64,000 nucleotides of DNA from Dendrocalamus latiflorus (lineage: Eukaryota > Streptophyta > Magnoliopsida > Poales > Poaceae), in NCBI GenBank assembly GCA_017311315.1, contig CM029636.1:22375139-22439138 (forward strand), written 5' to 3'. Shown one piece after another: positions 22,758 to 35,045 of this stretch. The notes under the pieces were generated by a model. The model did no database searches and was not told the origin of the DNA. It saw nothing but the letters and a program-made list of their open reading frames with translations. The stretch's first letter is position 1; each line of letters opens with the position of its first letter. Made by a program: the position numbers and the translations under genes.

Positions 22758-23990
22758 GCGCTGGTATCAGAGCATACGACTGTAGCGTAAAGCCATAGAA
22801 TGGTTATTAGGAAGAGTCTAGGGTCGGAATTTGAAAATCTATAAAAAGAATTTCTGAAAATATAGTGTATTATTTCTTTACTTATCATTCCTAGATCTGT
22901 TCTACTCTACCTTTTAGTTGTTATTTTTTAAAAAAAAGGGGGTTACTAACGCTAGTATTGTAAATTACTGATGGTAGGAGTAGACAGTCTAGTATAGTGC
23001 TTGTTATGTGTTGGTTAGTGTTAGCAAGCATTAATCCTTTAAGTAGTAGTGGTTGTGAGTCTCCCCATTTGTATAGGTGGAGGTCCCAGGTCGGAGCCGT
23101 CCATGCATCGTCCCCAAGGCTAACCAAGTAAGTGCATGGTAAAACGGTAAATTCGAGTAATATTTACTGATAGATGAATGATGGTGCATTGCTTACTATG
23201 TTATGGTAAGTTAACTATTTTTGGATGCATGATGAGGAATGATGAATAATGATTGTTGAGATATGACATGTTTATATGCATAAATGGAGAACTTGCATCA
23301 CATGCATGTCATGATAAGAGATAGTTTTGTTGTGTCGTTGGTCCACTTTGTGTGGACACTCCACAGGAGTGAAGACTAAGGTCCCCGTTTGTACTGATGG
23401 GCTATTGAGGTCCCCGTATGAAAAAGGACGGGCTTGTGATCCTCGCATGGAAACAGAGCGGGTTTGAGTGAGCATCGACGGGTGCTCGCTCTACTATATC
23501 GGTATATGCTAAAGAGATAAGAGAGAAGTGCATGTGCATATGCAATTACATTATGACAGAGAACAGGTGCAAATGCATAATGAGTGGTTGATGATAAATT
23601 AGAGAGATTAAATGGAAACAAATGGTTATTGAAACTATGATGGTTATGGACTGATACGTGAACCTGTTATTTGCTGTTTTGCTTTGTACTTGCTGAGTCT
23701 TTAGACTCACCCTTGTTTTGCTATTTTTAGGTGACCGTTGAGGACATCATGCATGGGCGGGAGTAGTAGATGAATAACTTTACGTACTAGCAACACTATG
23801 CATATCAGCTTTTGGTAGCATGTTTAAACTCTGTTAGTATGCTAGAATAATTGCTTAAAATAATATGTTGTAAGTGGTCGCGGCATTTTGAATAAAGTGG
23901 TGTTTGCTTAAAATAGTTAGTAGTTAAAAAAGGGTAATGTTATGCAATGAAGGTAGCACTCTAGGCCCAAAGGTTGGGTGGGGTGTTACA
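22758..23990 (+). mobile_element. End of gypsy 5' LTR next to PBS
   Basis: The block ends ggttgggtggggtgttaca at 23990 and is followed by ttggtatcagagc (PBS, 23992-24004), the standard LTR-PBS junction. The ending GTTACA is the inverse of the TGTAA start at 16850 or 18122. Just after the earlier PBS (22762) lies about 150 bases of leader-like sequence, so the region combines parts of two elements. Confidence 0.6.
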
Positions 23991-24237
23991 GTTGGTATCA
24001 GAGCGTGTGTTAGGTCTGTGGTAAAGAAATTTGACAACTTAGCTTAATTATTCAACTAAATTTGACTTAGGCCTAATAATAAAATTAAAATTTGACACAC
24101 TCTGGTGCACAATAGAATGGGGTTTGGGTCTTGCATTGTATTTACGCTTTCGCTAGCCTTGTTGCTGATTTGTACTGTTGAGATGGATGTTTATGGGTTA
24201 GTTGTGTGAATGGTTGTCTGTCGTGAACATAGATGCC

Positions 24238-27200
24238 GAGAGGTAGAGGACGCAGACGTGGTCAAGGCCATGGAGGTCACGGTAGTTCAAGGTGAAGTAT
24301 TATCCAGATTCTTTTGTGGAGAGAATAGAGGTCGCCTTATTGACCTTCGTGCAAGGAAAGATGACCATAGCTAAGTACGAGGTGAGATTCATCAATCTGA
24401 TCTGTTTCGCACCATCGGTCATGAGCAATGACCTTTTGAAGGCCAAAAGGTTCCACCGAGAGCTCAACTCTGAGTTTCAGCATGTCAGGGGAGCTACTAC
24501 GCCATGTGACTTTAGGTCCGTGGTAGAGCAAGCTAGAGGGACGGAGATGGAGATGCAGCTCACTAAAGGGCTACAACCCTCTGGTGGTCTGAGCGCTTTT
24601 GCTGGTGACCAGAAGATGAGTTTCTCTAAAGGGGGTGGGTCATCTCAGCGGCCCGCTCCTTAGAGGTCCAAGTGGGGCCAGTGTCCCCCATAATCATCCA
24701 AGTCCAAGTCTTTGAGGCCATCTTCTTCGGTGCCTTATTCTTCATCAGGGACCCCAACCTATCGTCCTGTACCAGGGTAGGGCATGATCTGTTTCGAGTA
24801 CGGTGATGGACACCATGCTACTAAGTGTTCCTGGATGGGAACTGTCGGCATTATGGCCAAGCAGGGCACAAAATGATGGTTTGTCGACAGAAACCCCGTT
24901 AGCATCATCAAGTGGGAGCCAATACCTATGTCTTCGTCAAACGCTCCACCTCAGGGGTCAATCCAGATGATGGCAGCTGCCCCTGTGTTGCAGCCTCCTC
25001 TTTCCTGGGCTCCACCCATTGGGTATTATTGGCATCTTGCACCAACTCCTCCATTCCAGCATGCTACACCACCTCTAGTTCTGATGCTGCCACAACAGAA
25101 CATCGGGGCTCTCGCCACCCCAACACCACCCGGAGTCTACACTGCCTGCTGCTGGGTCCGTGGGTCAACCTGACTGGTGATAGGTACCCTGTTAGTGGAC
25201 TCATGTGAAGCTCTTGTTCTTTTTGACTCTAGTGCTACATATTCATTTGTGTCCTAGGAGTTTGCTAGAAAGGCCAAGTTGAGTATCTAGCAAATTTTCC
25301 AATCGGTTACAATTAGTAACCCAAGGGGTATCATTGCTAGCTCCACAGTATGTCCTAGTTGTGTAGTTGCAATAGATAGCGAGGAATTTGTTGCCAACCT
25401 CATGGTTATACAGCTAGAGCCTTTTGATGTTATCCCTGGCATGGATTGGTTGCATCGCTACTAGGCCATGATTTCCTGCTTCTGGACAACAGTCACCTTG
25501 CAAGCTCCTTCAGGGAAGGAGATAATCTTCGACGGGAATGCACCCACATGTTCTCTCTTTGTGTTGCCTAGCCTGTTCCCTAGCTGATGAACAATGAAGT
25601 CTAGGATACTTCTAGCACTTGCAGAGCAGCCAAGTGTGCCTTTGCGCATCGAGGATATTCTTGTGATGCGTGAGTATCCCGATGTGTTCCTCGAAGAGCT
25701 TCCGGGAAGACCACCCAAGCGAGATGTGGAGTTCGGAATTGATCTTGTTCCTGGCTCACGACCTATCTCCATGTCCCCCTACTATTTTGGCATGACCCCT
25801 ACAAGAGGAGTTGAAGAAGCAATTAGACGAGTTGTTGTCCAGGGGGCTGATACATTGAAGTGTGTCACGTTGGGGATCTCCTGTCCTATTCACTAAGAAA
25901 AAGGATGGGAGCTAACACATATGTATAGATTATTGTTCTCTCAATCAGGTAACCATCAAAAGTAAATACCATTTGCCTCGCATCAAGGACTTGTTTGATC
26001 AATTGAAGAGAGCCAAGGTGTTCTCTAAATTTATCTACAATCTGGGTATAATCGAATCTGAGTGCGGGCGTAAGACATTGAAAAGACAGTTTCCTCCACA
26101 AGATACGAGCACTATGAGTTTACAGTTATGTCCTTTGGAGTGATGAATACCCCTGTTGTCTTCATGGAGACGATGAACAGTATGCCATACAAGTATCTGG
26201 ATGACTTTGTAGTGGTTTTCATCGATGATATCATGATTTATTCCAAGACAGAGGAAGAGCATGAGTAGCATCTGAGGCACATGCTTGAGACTCTGAGAAA
26301 AATTAATTCTTTGCTAAGTTGAAGAAGTGCAAATTCTGGATTTTTAAAGTGCGCTTCCTAGGTCATGTAATTAACCAAGAAGGCATTTCAGTAGATTCAA
26401 GCAAGATTTTCACCATTGTGGATTGGAAGAAGCCATCTAATGTTAAAGAAGTGAAAAGTTTTCTTGGCCTAGCTGGTTATTACTAGTGCTTCATGAAAGA
26501 CTTTTCCATCATTGCCAAGCCAATGTCTCAACTCACACGGAAGGGTATGAAATTCCAATGGACCGATGAATGTGAGCGCAGTTTTAATACTCTAAAAGAC
26601 AAGTTGGTAACTGCTCCTGTTCTCACACTTCCTGAGCCAGGGAAGCATTTCATGGTCTACTCAGATGCGTCTCGAGTGGGTCTGGGTTCCATGCTCATGC
26701 AAGATAACAAAGTGATCACATATACCTAGCGACAGTTGAAGAAACATGAGCAGAACTACCCTACTCACGATTTAGAGCTTACCGTAATGGTTTTTGTTCT
26801 AAAGATTTGGAGGCATTACTTGTATGGAGAGTCTTTTGATATTTTCACTGACCACAAAAGTCTCAAATGTATTTTCACTCAGAAGGAGTTGAATTTGAGG
26901 TAAAGATGGTGGTTGGAGCTTATCAAAGACTATAATCTAACTCTTCAGTACCATCTGGGCAAGGAAAATGTGGTTACTGATGCCCTTAGTCACAAGATGA
27001 CACCCTCCACTCTAGGTTATCTCGTTGCTGACTTTGAACGGATGGGAATTTCCTATTGTTATGTTGGTATAGCACAGGCTGAGATGCAGCTGTTGCTAGA
27101 ATCGGCTATTCTATAGCAAGTAAAGGAGGTGCAAAAGCATGATCGATTACTTCAACAGGTGAGGAAGTGGCTTGATGAAGGGAAAATGAGGAATTTCAAC

Positions 27201-28520
27201 CTTGACAAGTCAGGCGTATTGCTGTTTAAGGGCCACCTTTGCATGTCACAACATGCTCAAGTGAAGGATGATATTTTGAGAGAAGATCATCGTACCCCGT
27301 ACACGGCGCATCCTGGTGAGACCAAGATGTATCAGGATCTAAAAAAGAGCTTCTGAAGGAAGATGATGAAAGTAGATATAGCCAAGTATGTGGCATCTTG
27401 CAGGGTTTGCCAATAGGTGAAGGTTGAGCACAAGTGCCCCGCTGGGCTATTGCAACATTTGGAGGTTCCTTAGTGGCCATGGGATGATATTATCATGGAT
27501 TTTGTAGTTGGCTTACCTCACACCCAGCGAGGTAAAGATGCGATTTAGGTAGTGGTGGACCAATTCAGTAAGTCTGCACACTTCATCCCCATTCATACAA
27601 TGAACTCAAAGAGTGAGTTGGCATCCATCTATGTGCAAGAAATAGTAAGGTTACATGGTATGCCCAAGTCGATAGTTCCAGACAGAGACGCCAAGTTTGT
27701 TTCCAAGTTTTAGGAGAGCTTGCAGGGCGCTTTGGGCATGAAACTCTAGTTTAGTACTACTTTCCACCCGCAGACAGATGGATAGTTCGAATGCACCATT
27801 TGAACACTAGAGGACATGTTAAGGTCTTGTGTTCTGTCTTGGCACTCGCAGAGTTTGCCTATAACAATAGCTACCACTCTAGTGTTCGGACAGAGCCATT
27901 TGAGGTTCTATATGGGCGGAAGTGTAGATCGCCATTGTGTTGGGATGCCATGGGCGAGAAGGCTGTTCTGGGCCCGGATTGGGTCCAGCAAACAGTGGAA
28001 CGGAATCTGCTAGCTGCCCAGAGTAGGCAGAAAAGCTACGTAGGTGTTATGAGGCGAGAACTAGAGTTCGAAGTGGGGGATCATGTGCTCCTGAGAGTGT
28101 CTCCCACTAAAGGCATTGTGTGATTTGTTACCAAAGGGAAGCTTAGCCCGAGGTACATTGAGCCATTTCCAATTCTGGCATGGATAGGAAAGTTGGCATA
28201 TCACTTGGATCTCCCTAAGTCCATGCGAGGAGTTCATAATGTGTTCCATATTTCTATGTTAAGAAAGTACCTGCGAGATCCAGAGCATGAGAATGTGTTA
28301 GAACCGGTGCCATAAAGCAAGACCTCACCTTCAAGTTCCATCCAATTCAGATTATGGAGGAATCAGCGAAGGTGTTGAAGCATAAAACGATACAGTATGT
28401 TAAAGTGCTTTGGACACATCAGTCTGAGCGAGAAGTGACATGGGAGTTGGAGTCTCGCATGCATGAGAAGTACCCGGAGTTGTTCTTTATGGATATGAGT
28501 TAATGTTATTTTATTCATAG
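24238..28520 (+). pseudogene. Degenerate Ty3/gypsy gag-pol (Tekay/Del-like)
   Basis: In order: gag (MTIAKYEVRFINL, RFHRELNSEFQHVRG; 24292-24663), a damaged zinc knuckle (CFEYGDGHHATKC), protease with DSSATYSFVS (25225), RT (YPDVFLEELPGRPPKRDVEF, FIDDIMIYSKT at 26218), RNase H (VYSDASRVGLGSMLMQ, DHKSLKCIFTQKELNLR), integrase (HPGETKMYQDLKK, VVDQFSKSAHFIPIHT, FHPQTDG), and a C-terminal chromo-like end (VKVLWTHQSEREVTWELESR). That order and end fit the Tekay/Del chromovirus group. More than a dozen in-frame TAG stops and several frame breaks make it inactive. Many stops stand where relatives have Trp or Gln. Confidence 0.85.
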
Positions 28521-28601
28521 TTCTTTTTATTTTGGTTCTTCCATGTGGATTGTGGAGCACCAGAATTTGGGGTCGAATTCTGTTAAGGTGGGTAATGTAA
28601 T

Positions 28602-30304
28602 TGTAGGACCAGACAGGCAACAAAGGGGGTGAATGGTGCCTTCAAAATCTCCCCAAGTATCCACTTAACCCTTCTTCTCCAATAGCTACTAAGCTATGAA
28701 GACAAGGGTTAAGAGCTTACTAGAAACTGAAAAGGCATACCGAAATAGAGCAAGAAAAACTACGCTGGTCAGAGTCTGATAGCATGATCGAGCCTCACCA
28801 CATGGTAGTAAGTCTGATACAACATGGTCGCTGGTTGGCTGTCCGACTACTTGACAGAAGAGCACCGTGGTCAGTAGTCAATGAAACCCGAGACCAAAAC
28901 AACAAAGAGAAATCACCACAGAACAGACCGTGCTCGGAGACCAGCACTATGGTCAAAATGCAACAGCGTGGTCGTGAACACAACTACATGGTCAAACAGA
29001 ATGCTCGTGGTCGTAAGCCTGACTACGTGGTCGATATCCGACACTGTGGTCGTAAATCGTCCTAGTCGGCAACTACCAAGACCAGAGCCACTATGACTAG
29101 AATGATAGCAGTCAAGACTAACATGGTCGTAAGCCAACGAGTGGTTAGACAACTGACGTGGTCGAACTTAGTCTGCAACTCAATAGAACATAATGGGTCG
29201 AAAAGGTCTCGGCAAAACAGAGGAAGGTCAGGAGGCGCACGACCACAAGGCCAAGATTCCAGATAACTTTCAAATCAAAGATCAATTGGCCATGAGACTC
29301 CATACACAAGAAGGTGAAGATCTCAAGAGGTTTCTCTGACCTTTAATTGAAAACTTATTCAGAGAATAGAGACCTACACAAGATTCCACCGAAACTGCCC
29401 AAAACAAAGGCTAAGAGAACAAGGAGACACTTAGACCATGCAAGTGGGAATAGAATGGCCAAGATGGCTTCGAGTATGATTTCCCAACACCAGGCAGGTC
29501 AGAACATCAACAAAACAACCGAAGACAGAAGTCTCAGATCAAGAAAGTGAGAATCCATTCAAAGAGCAGAGAGATCACAACTGATACTACCACACCCACT
29601 CAACTCCAAACACATGAGCAAACAGAAACATAGATAAAGAAGATGATATATTGCTCCGGAGAAGAGAAGAGTCTACAGCCACTCCATTTCGGAGGACCAG
29701 GAGCACCACTGCTCCACCCAAAATAAGAACACACTCAAGAACAGAAAACCCTAGCAACTCTCTTAGACTTGTGCTCTCCATCCCTATTTATAGCCTCTAG
29801 ATACCGGGGGAAAAACCCATTAACCCCACCTAACACCGGGTTTTTCACACATGCTTTACCTGTTAACACAGACGGGACAAGAGTTCTTGAACATTTTTAA
29901 CAGAGAGCAGCTTCTTTTGCAGACTTTGGATATTTCTCCAAAATGCCCCTCTGCCACCTTCCCGGAAGCTTCCTGTTTCCTTGCTGTCCAAGTCGTGCGC
30001 ATGATGGCACTCGGCATTCTAACCATCTGGACCTTGACTCCTCTCTGAGCCTAGTCCCAGTCCACCTCGCCGTTACCCATCATGTCCACCTCGGTAGCTT
30101 CTGCTTTGGTTCCTCGTCGTTCTGGCTTGCAACCACCTCATCAGCCTCGATCATCTTCGGCATCTCCCTGACCGTTCTGGACCAAGGTGAGATAGCTTAA
30201 AATCTTCCAGAAAGAGCACAAGCCACAAAAACTAAACATAATCTCTCTAAACCAAGTGTCAATTACTCATCACAAATATAGGGCCACCTCCACATGGTCT
30301 CTCA
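28602..30304 (-). mobile_element. Solo LTR of the SIRE-like copia family
   Basis: On the minus strand it runs from TGAGAGACCATGTGGAGG (30304) to ...ggtcctaca (28602). It is flanked by gtaat on the left and gtaaa on the right, a 5-bp target duplication with one mismatch. The uninterrupted site at 16851 reads gtaataccacc, which confirms the insertion. No internal region is present, so this is a solo LTR left by LTR-LTR recombination. The minor internal ORFs are not real. Confidence 0.85.
28780..29170. repeat. CATGGTCG / CGTGGTCGTA array in the solo SIRE-like LTR
   Basis: Many copies of (a/c)tggtcg(t) or its complement (cacatggtag, acaacatggtcgctgg, cgtggtcgtgaac, acgtggtcgatat, catggtcgtaagcc) occur at 10-30 base intervals. 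This is the relative position at which the two other LTRs of the family have CCGGTCTGACCGG. Confidence 0.75.
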
Positions 30305-30632
30305 GTAAAACCACCAGAATGGAATAGGGAAGAAAAGCAAGAAATAAAACAATCCAAGGGAGAATAAAGAAATAAAGAAAAGTTTTGCTGTCAGACCCAT
30401 TGGCTTTAGAAATGCGAAATGAATTAAGCGCTCACTGAGGTTCCTAGACCATCTGTGACCGGTCGGTACCATCTCACGTTTGGGTTCTCATCATCCAGCA
30501 GAAAAATTCCATTCTTAAATTTTACCAACTTACCTACTTAAGTAGAAAAAAGCCTAAACAGTGAAGAACACTTTGGACCAAAATTTTCTTTAGGCAACAA
30601 CCACATGAAGGAAGAGTAGGGGTAAGGTAAGG

Positions 30633-32191
30633 TGTAGGATCAAGGATACTGACAAGAGGGGGGGTGAATAAGAGGTTTTTAAATTTTTTCTCCTAAATAA
30701 TTTTCTACAATCTTAATCTAGCAAGAATGTAAAGCAATTAAGCCTACACAATTCTAGTCAAGTAAGCAACAATACTAGCTCTATATCAAGGAAATGATCA
30801 AAATAATACTAACAAATAAGAGCTAGAAGAAAGCAAGTGAGAGATGTACACAATCGATATTTTTACCGTGGTGATCAGAAACTTGCCGGTTTCCCCGAGT
30901 CCACATTGAGGTTAGCCCGAACAAATTAGACCGGCTCCATGAATTAAGCCGAAACACCTCGAGTCCACTAGATGTAGCTTTTCCCCGCTCCGGGTAGGTG
31001 AGCTCCAACCTTCACACGAACATCGGGTATTCTCACAATCTCCTTTGAGAAGATCACCGATCAATCCTCCGCCCAATTGTCCAGGTGCCGGTAAGCACCA
31101 AGAGTAATAAACTAGGGCTTCACTTGATTGCAAATGAGTGCCAAAGGATCAACTAAATGAATGCAATGCACTTTTGCTCAACCACCTCAAATTTAATGCT
31201 CAAAGTGAAATGGAGGTGTGGAGTGAATGCTCTATGCTCAAGAAATGTTCAATGAGTCTCTTCTTACTGTCATTGAGCAGTGGTACGGGTATTTATACCT
31301 CTCATCAACCAAAACTAGCCGTTTGGAACAAATTCCAGAAAATTCAGGGCAAGCGGAACTACCGCCGGCCTATGGCCGGTAGTTCCGCTCCCCTTCTGGC
31401 GTGGCAAAACGGCTATGTTAGAGGCTCTGTAGTGACCGTTGGAATGTCGGCGTGGTACTACCGCTATTATAGAATCCGGTACTACCGCTCTGCGGTAGTT
31501 CCGTAAAGTCAGCGCGGTACTACCACTCGATCCTAAACCCATCTTGGTACTCTCTGGAAAAAAGGCTCCGCTCATCCTCCGAAGCTTTCGGGCTCTGGAT
31601 GTACCGCTCCATATAGCGGAACTACAGCACCCAGCGGTAGTTCCGGCGTTAAAATCGTCGGTACTTTCGATCCCGCGAAATCTCAAATGTCACTCGGAGG
31701 GTGCTCTCTGGAAAAAAGGCTCCGCTCATCTTCTGGAGCTTCTGGTTGCCGGTAGTACCGATTTTGGCCGCGGAACTTCCGCTCTGCGGTAGTTCCGACA
31801 TTGAAAACTGCGGTACTACCACTCTTCTAGACAGAGCACAGATTGGCTTTTTTAAAACAGATTTTTAAAGTATGCATGCTCCTAGTTTGATCCCAATGGC
31901 ACATAAATTTTGCTATCAAGCTACTTGCCATGATCCCTCTTTATGGTAAGATTATTTAGTCTATAATCTGGTCTTCCACCTTTTCTCCTAAGACTGATAA
32001 AAGTAAAAAGGGATCCTATTCTAAGTATACCTTTGTCTTAAGCCATTTTTGGTCTTCACATTTATCCTTTGGCTTGCATCTTGTCAACCACATATGGACT
32101 TAACCTTTAAACACTCATTAAACATGTTAGTCCCATATTCACCTAAATTCATTAATTACCAAAACCATTTTTAGGGGCCTAGATGCTTTCA
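30633..32191 (+). mobile_element. Solo LTR, second copia-like family
   Basis: TGTAGGATCAAGGATACTG at 30633 to ...agatgctttca at 32191 has TG...CA ends and 1559 bp. It is flanked by a perfect 5-bp duplication taagg (30628-30632 and 32192-32196). Removing it restores continuity with the matching sequence at about 17163. A truncated relative lies at 53780-54983. Orientation is tentative because no PBS or PPT adjoins it. It is non-coding. Confidence 0.85.
31350..31830. repeat. GCGGTAGTACCGC quasi-palindrome array
   Basis: More than ten words such as gcggaactaccgcc, ccggtagttccgc, cggtactaccgctctgcggt and ccggtagtaccg occur in 480 bases of the solo LTR. The word is a near-perfect palindrome (gcggta-s-taccgc). 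Confidence 0.85.
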
Positions 32192-33100
32192 TAAGGGCAC
32201 TCCAGCCATTTCAAAAGCCAAGAGAGTCATAAGACCAATGCCTCAATGCATAAGCGGGTGAGTCACTGGGAGGCCTCATCTCACTCCCATTTTCCTCCAC
32301 CGTGATCAGAGCTACCCAACCAGTGAGGGCATTCCTTCCTCCATCTCCTTCCTCTCTACTAAGACAGAGAACAGATAGAGCTCATCCACAAAGCTAGCCA
32401 AGAGAAAACACCAAGCCAAGCCAACCAGCCAGAAAGAGAGGGAAGTGAGGGAGAGGAAGACGACGGAGAGGAGCAAGGGGACGGTGACAACCCCAAGGGC
32501 ACAAGACATCTAGTGACCGTCGAAACCACGCCAAGTAGTCATCCACCCCAGCCCTTCTTTTCAACCGACGTTAAGCCTCCATTCTTTTCCCCAACGCATT
32601 GGCGATGAGCCCGTAGCACCTTGTGCGCCCTTGGATGGCAATGCATGCTCCCCAGTGAACACACTCCACCAAGTCCCATCACAGCAGCCACCATGAGCCT
32701 TCCCAGTCATGTGACTAGAGCAAGGCAAAAGTAGTAGCTATATCAAAAGCACAATAGTAAAGAGGGGGAAGAGTGAACTAGCGCCACCCCTAGGGCTCAT
32801 GGTGGTGGCGAACAGAGGCATAGTGGCCAGAGGTCAGTGCTGAGGTGGTGACATCGCAACAAAGGTGGAGCGGCCAGTGGTGAAGGAGGCGTCGGGCTCC
32901 CGGTCGGCTGGATGCTGTTGCTGGTGAGCTCGAGGGAGGGACCGAGTCAGGGTGACGGTCGAAGGTGACAGGCGATGGTGCAGGCGCCGTGCCCAAAGGG
33001 CGGCGGCGTGGCTAGACCAGTAGGCATGAGCACCTAATGTGGCGGTGTACCCAAGCTTCGGCGGGAGGTGACCCCATGGCCGGCACACCATTGGCACCCG

Positions 33101-33497
33101 AGGCAGTACAGTTGCCACTTCAGCAGACCCGGCTTATCAGGGACTTTGCCATATACAGTTCTTCTGAATCACTCCATAATTTCTTTGGTGAATTCCCATT
33201 GATCACCAAGTACTTTTCCTCATCAGAGAGACAGAGATATATTGTACTAGCAGTCTTCCACTCCATCACTTTTCATTCTTCAACAAACATCTTTTTTTGG
33301 TTTATTCCCAACAACAACAATTAACACTTGCTAAATAAGGACATTCTTCATCACACATTGCCATGCGTTGATATTTCCTCAGCCGTCAAATTTCTCTACT
33401 TGATTCTGTATTGTTGACATTGATCTTGATGTTTTGCCACTTTGTGCTTTACCGGCCTCCTACAAATCAGATTAATCCAGCCTTGGCTCTGATACTA
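33101..33497 (-). pseudogene. Truncated copia gag start and PBS
   Basis: On the minus strand the PBS-like tagtatcagagcc (33485-33497) is followed, near 33270-33101, by gag-like words (INGNSPKKLWSD, EELYMAKSLISRVC) of the copia UBN2 gag type. Frame breaks are present. It is cut off at about 33101 by the gypsy LTR. Confidence 0.6.
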
Positions 33498-34265
33498 CTT
33501 AGTATACCCTGGTACCCATCCTTATGTGTATTAGCTCCTAGATCGGATCAGAGTTGTGACATACGGCACAAGCGTGCACCATATCAAGAATGAAGTAGAT
33601 AAATCCCATAGAGAGAAAAATCACATCAAGAGAGGAAGATTTGGTGAGGTTAACCGCAAATTCCTTAAGCATGACATCAAAAGAGTATAGGGGATTGTCA
33701 CTCTCTCACAACCTTCTTGAACTTTTTAGGATCTTTGGATATTTACCCTACAAAAAAATATTGTGCTAAAAATAACCTAGCTCTAATTCTCTCATACGAC
33801 CCCTGCTTTTTACGCATTAGTTTGTGGCTTGGGTTCTCTATGGTCACCACTCATGATTTTATGTTATGTTAGCTATTACAAATGGCAAACATAAACTGCA
33901 GTCGTCGCCATGGCTTGTATTTTTATTCTTCGGTTTTTCATATCACAGATCCTTGTACAGAAACGATAATGTTGAATAAAGTGATCTGAGTCCAATTTTG
34001 CCCAAAGGGGCCTCTCAAGCAACTGACAGTCCTTGTTGTAAAGCACAGTTGTGATTTCGGTATCACCAGATATGTTGTTTTTTTTTGGGATAAACGTTCA
34101 ATCCACCGCTATTCTCCCCCCACTGAATCAATCTCGTAGAGCTGCCTCTCACCAGCTGCCGCCGCCCATCTCCCTGGCCATTGATGCCATTCTCCTCAGC
34201 CGCCTCCAGCCGTTCTGCCTGGCCACCACGCCTCCAGAGAGAGGAGCGAATACTCCCCAGCATTG
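33498..34265. other. Probable decayed copia LTR; no gene
   Basis: This sequence lies outside the PBS of the minus-strand copia fragment, where its LTR should be, but I cannot find clean LTR ends. The last 150 bases (34110-34260) are Pro/Ser-coding-like and GC-rich without a supported gene. Confidence 0.4.
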
Positions 34266-34670
34266 TTAGCGGGGGGGTTCCGGCTTCCCCGCTCGGCCAC
34301 GTCTCCCCCCACGCTCCCCCCGGCCGGCGCGTGTCGCCCGTTTTCGCGTACGGCCGGGGGAGGCAAATCCCTCCGGTTTTTTCGAAATTACGTAAAGGTC
34401 CTTTTTCTCGCGAAAAGGTCCCTGCGCCCAGTTTCTTTCAAAAAAAATTTTGGATGGCGCCCCGCGGGTTTCTGAAATTACGTATAGGTCCTTATTTACT
34501 TACGTACAGGTCCTTGCAGGTCCTTGGTTTTTTTCAAAAAAATCCTTTTGTTTTTCCGAAATTACGCACAGGTCCTCGATTTTTTTATGAAACTCCCTGC
34601 GAATCGCCGTCTCTTTTGTTTCGGTCCACACGGTGGCTGGCGTGGCGTGGCGCCACGCCTGCGTGGCTAG
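34266..34670 (+). mobile_element. Non-autonomous Helitron-like element, copy 2
   Basis: It starts TTAGCGGGGGGGTTCCGGC as copy 1 does. It ends in the hairpin ggcgtggcg/tggcgccacgcc, a spacer, and CTAG before T (34667-34670). It is about 405 bp and non-coding. Confidence 0.65.
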
Positions 34671-35045
34671 TAGGTACGAGTGAAGGGGGCCAACGAGAGG
34701 AAAGGTGTTAGAAAATAAAAGTTTATAATGACCTTAAAAATCAACGGTCTGATTTTAGTTTCACTGTAATCTTTTTAGTACTATATAATATACTGTAAAA
34801 AAATCCTAAATCTTTTGTATGGAAACAACAATGACACTAAATGCATCTGTTTTTACTATGAGAGTTTGATTACAGTAATATCATCAATTTAGAGAAAAAT
34901 GAAGGACCTGCGTAGTTTAGTTTGATAGGGCTAGATTAACCCGAGAAAAATGAAGTCTACAGTAGAACTGTGACACGTACGGGCAAGAGAGGAAAACATA
35001 AATTCATGTCCAAAAATTTTCAAATACGGTACTATAATAAGAGAA
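34671..35045. other. No gene seen
   Basis: AT-rich sequence between the Helitron-like element and the gypsy leader copy. I recognise nothing in it. Confidence 0.45.

Larger units (their letters stand above)
28596..33100 (+). mobile_element. gypsy 3' LTR (X2), interrupted by two solo LTRs
   Basis: It starts TGTAAT straight after the purine tract ttaaggtgggtaa, continues at 30305 (accaccagaatggaat) after one insertion and at 32192 after a second, and ends near 33100. Without the insertions it is about 1.24 kb and matches 16850-18093 block for block. To its right lies minus-strand copia gag, so the end is truncated or abuts an older element. Confidence 0.7.
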
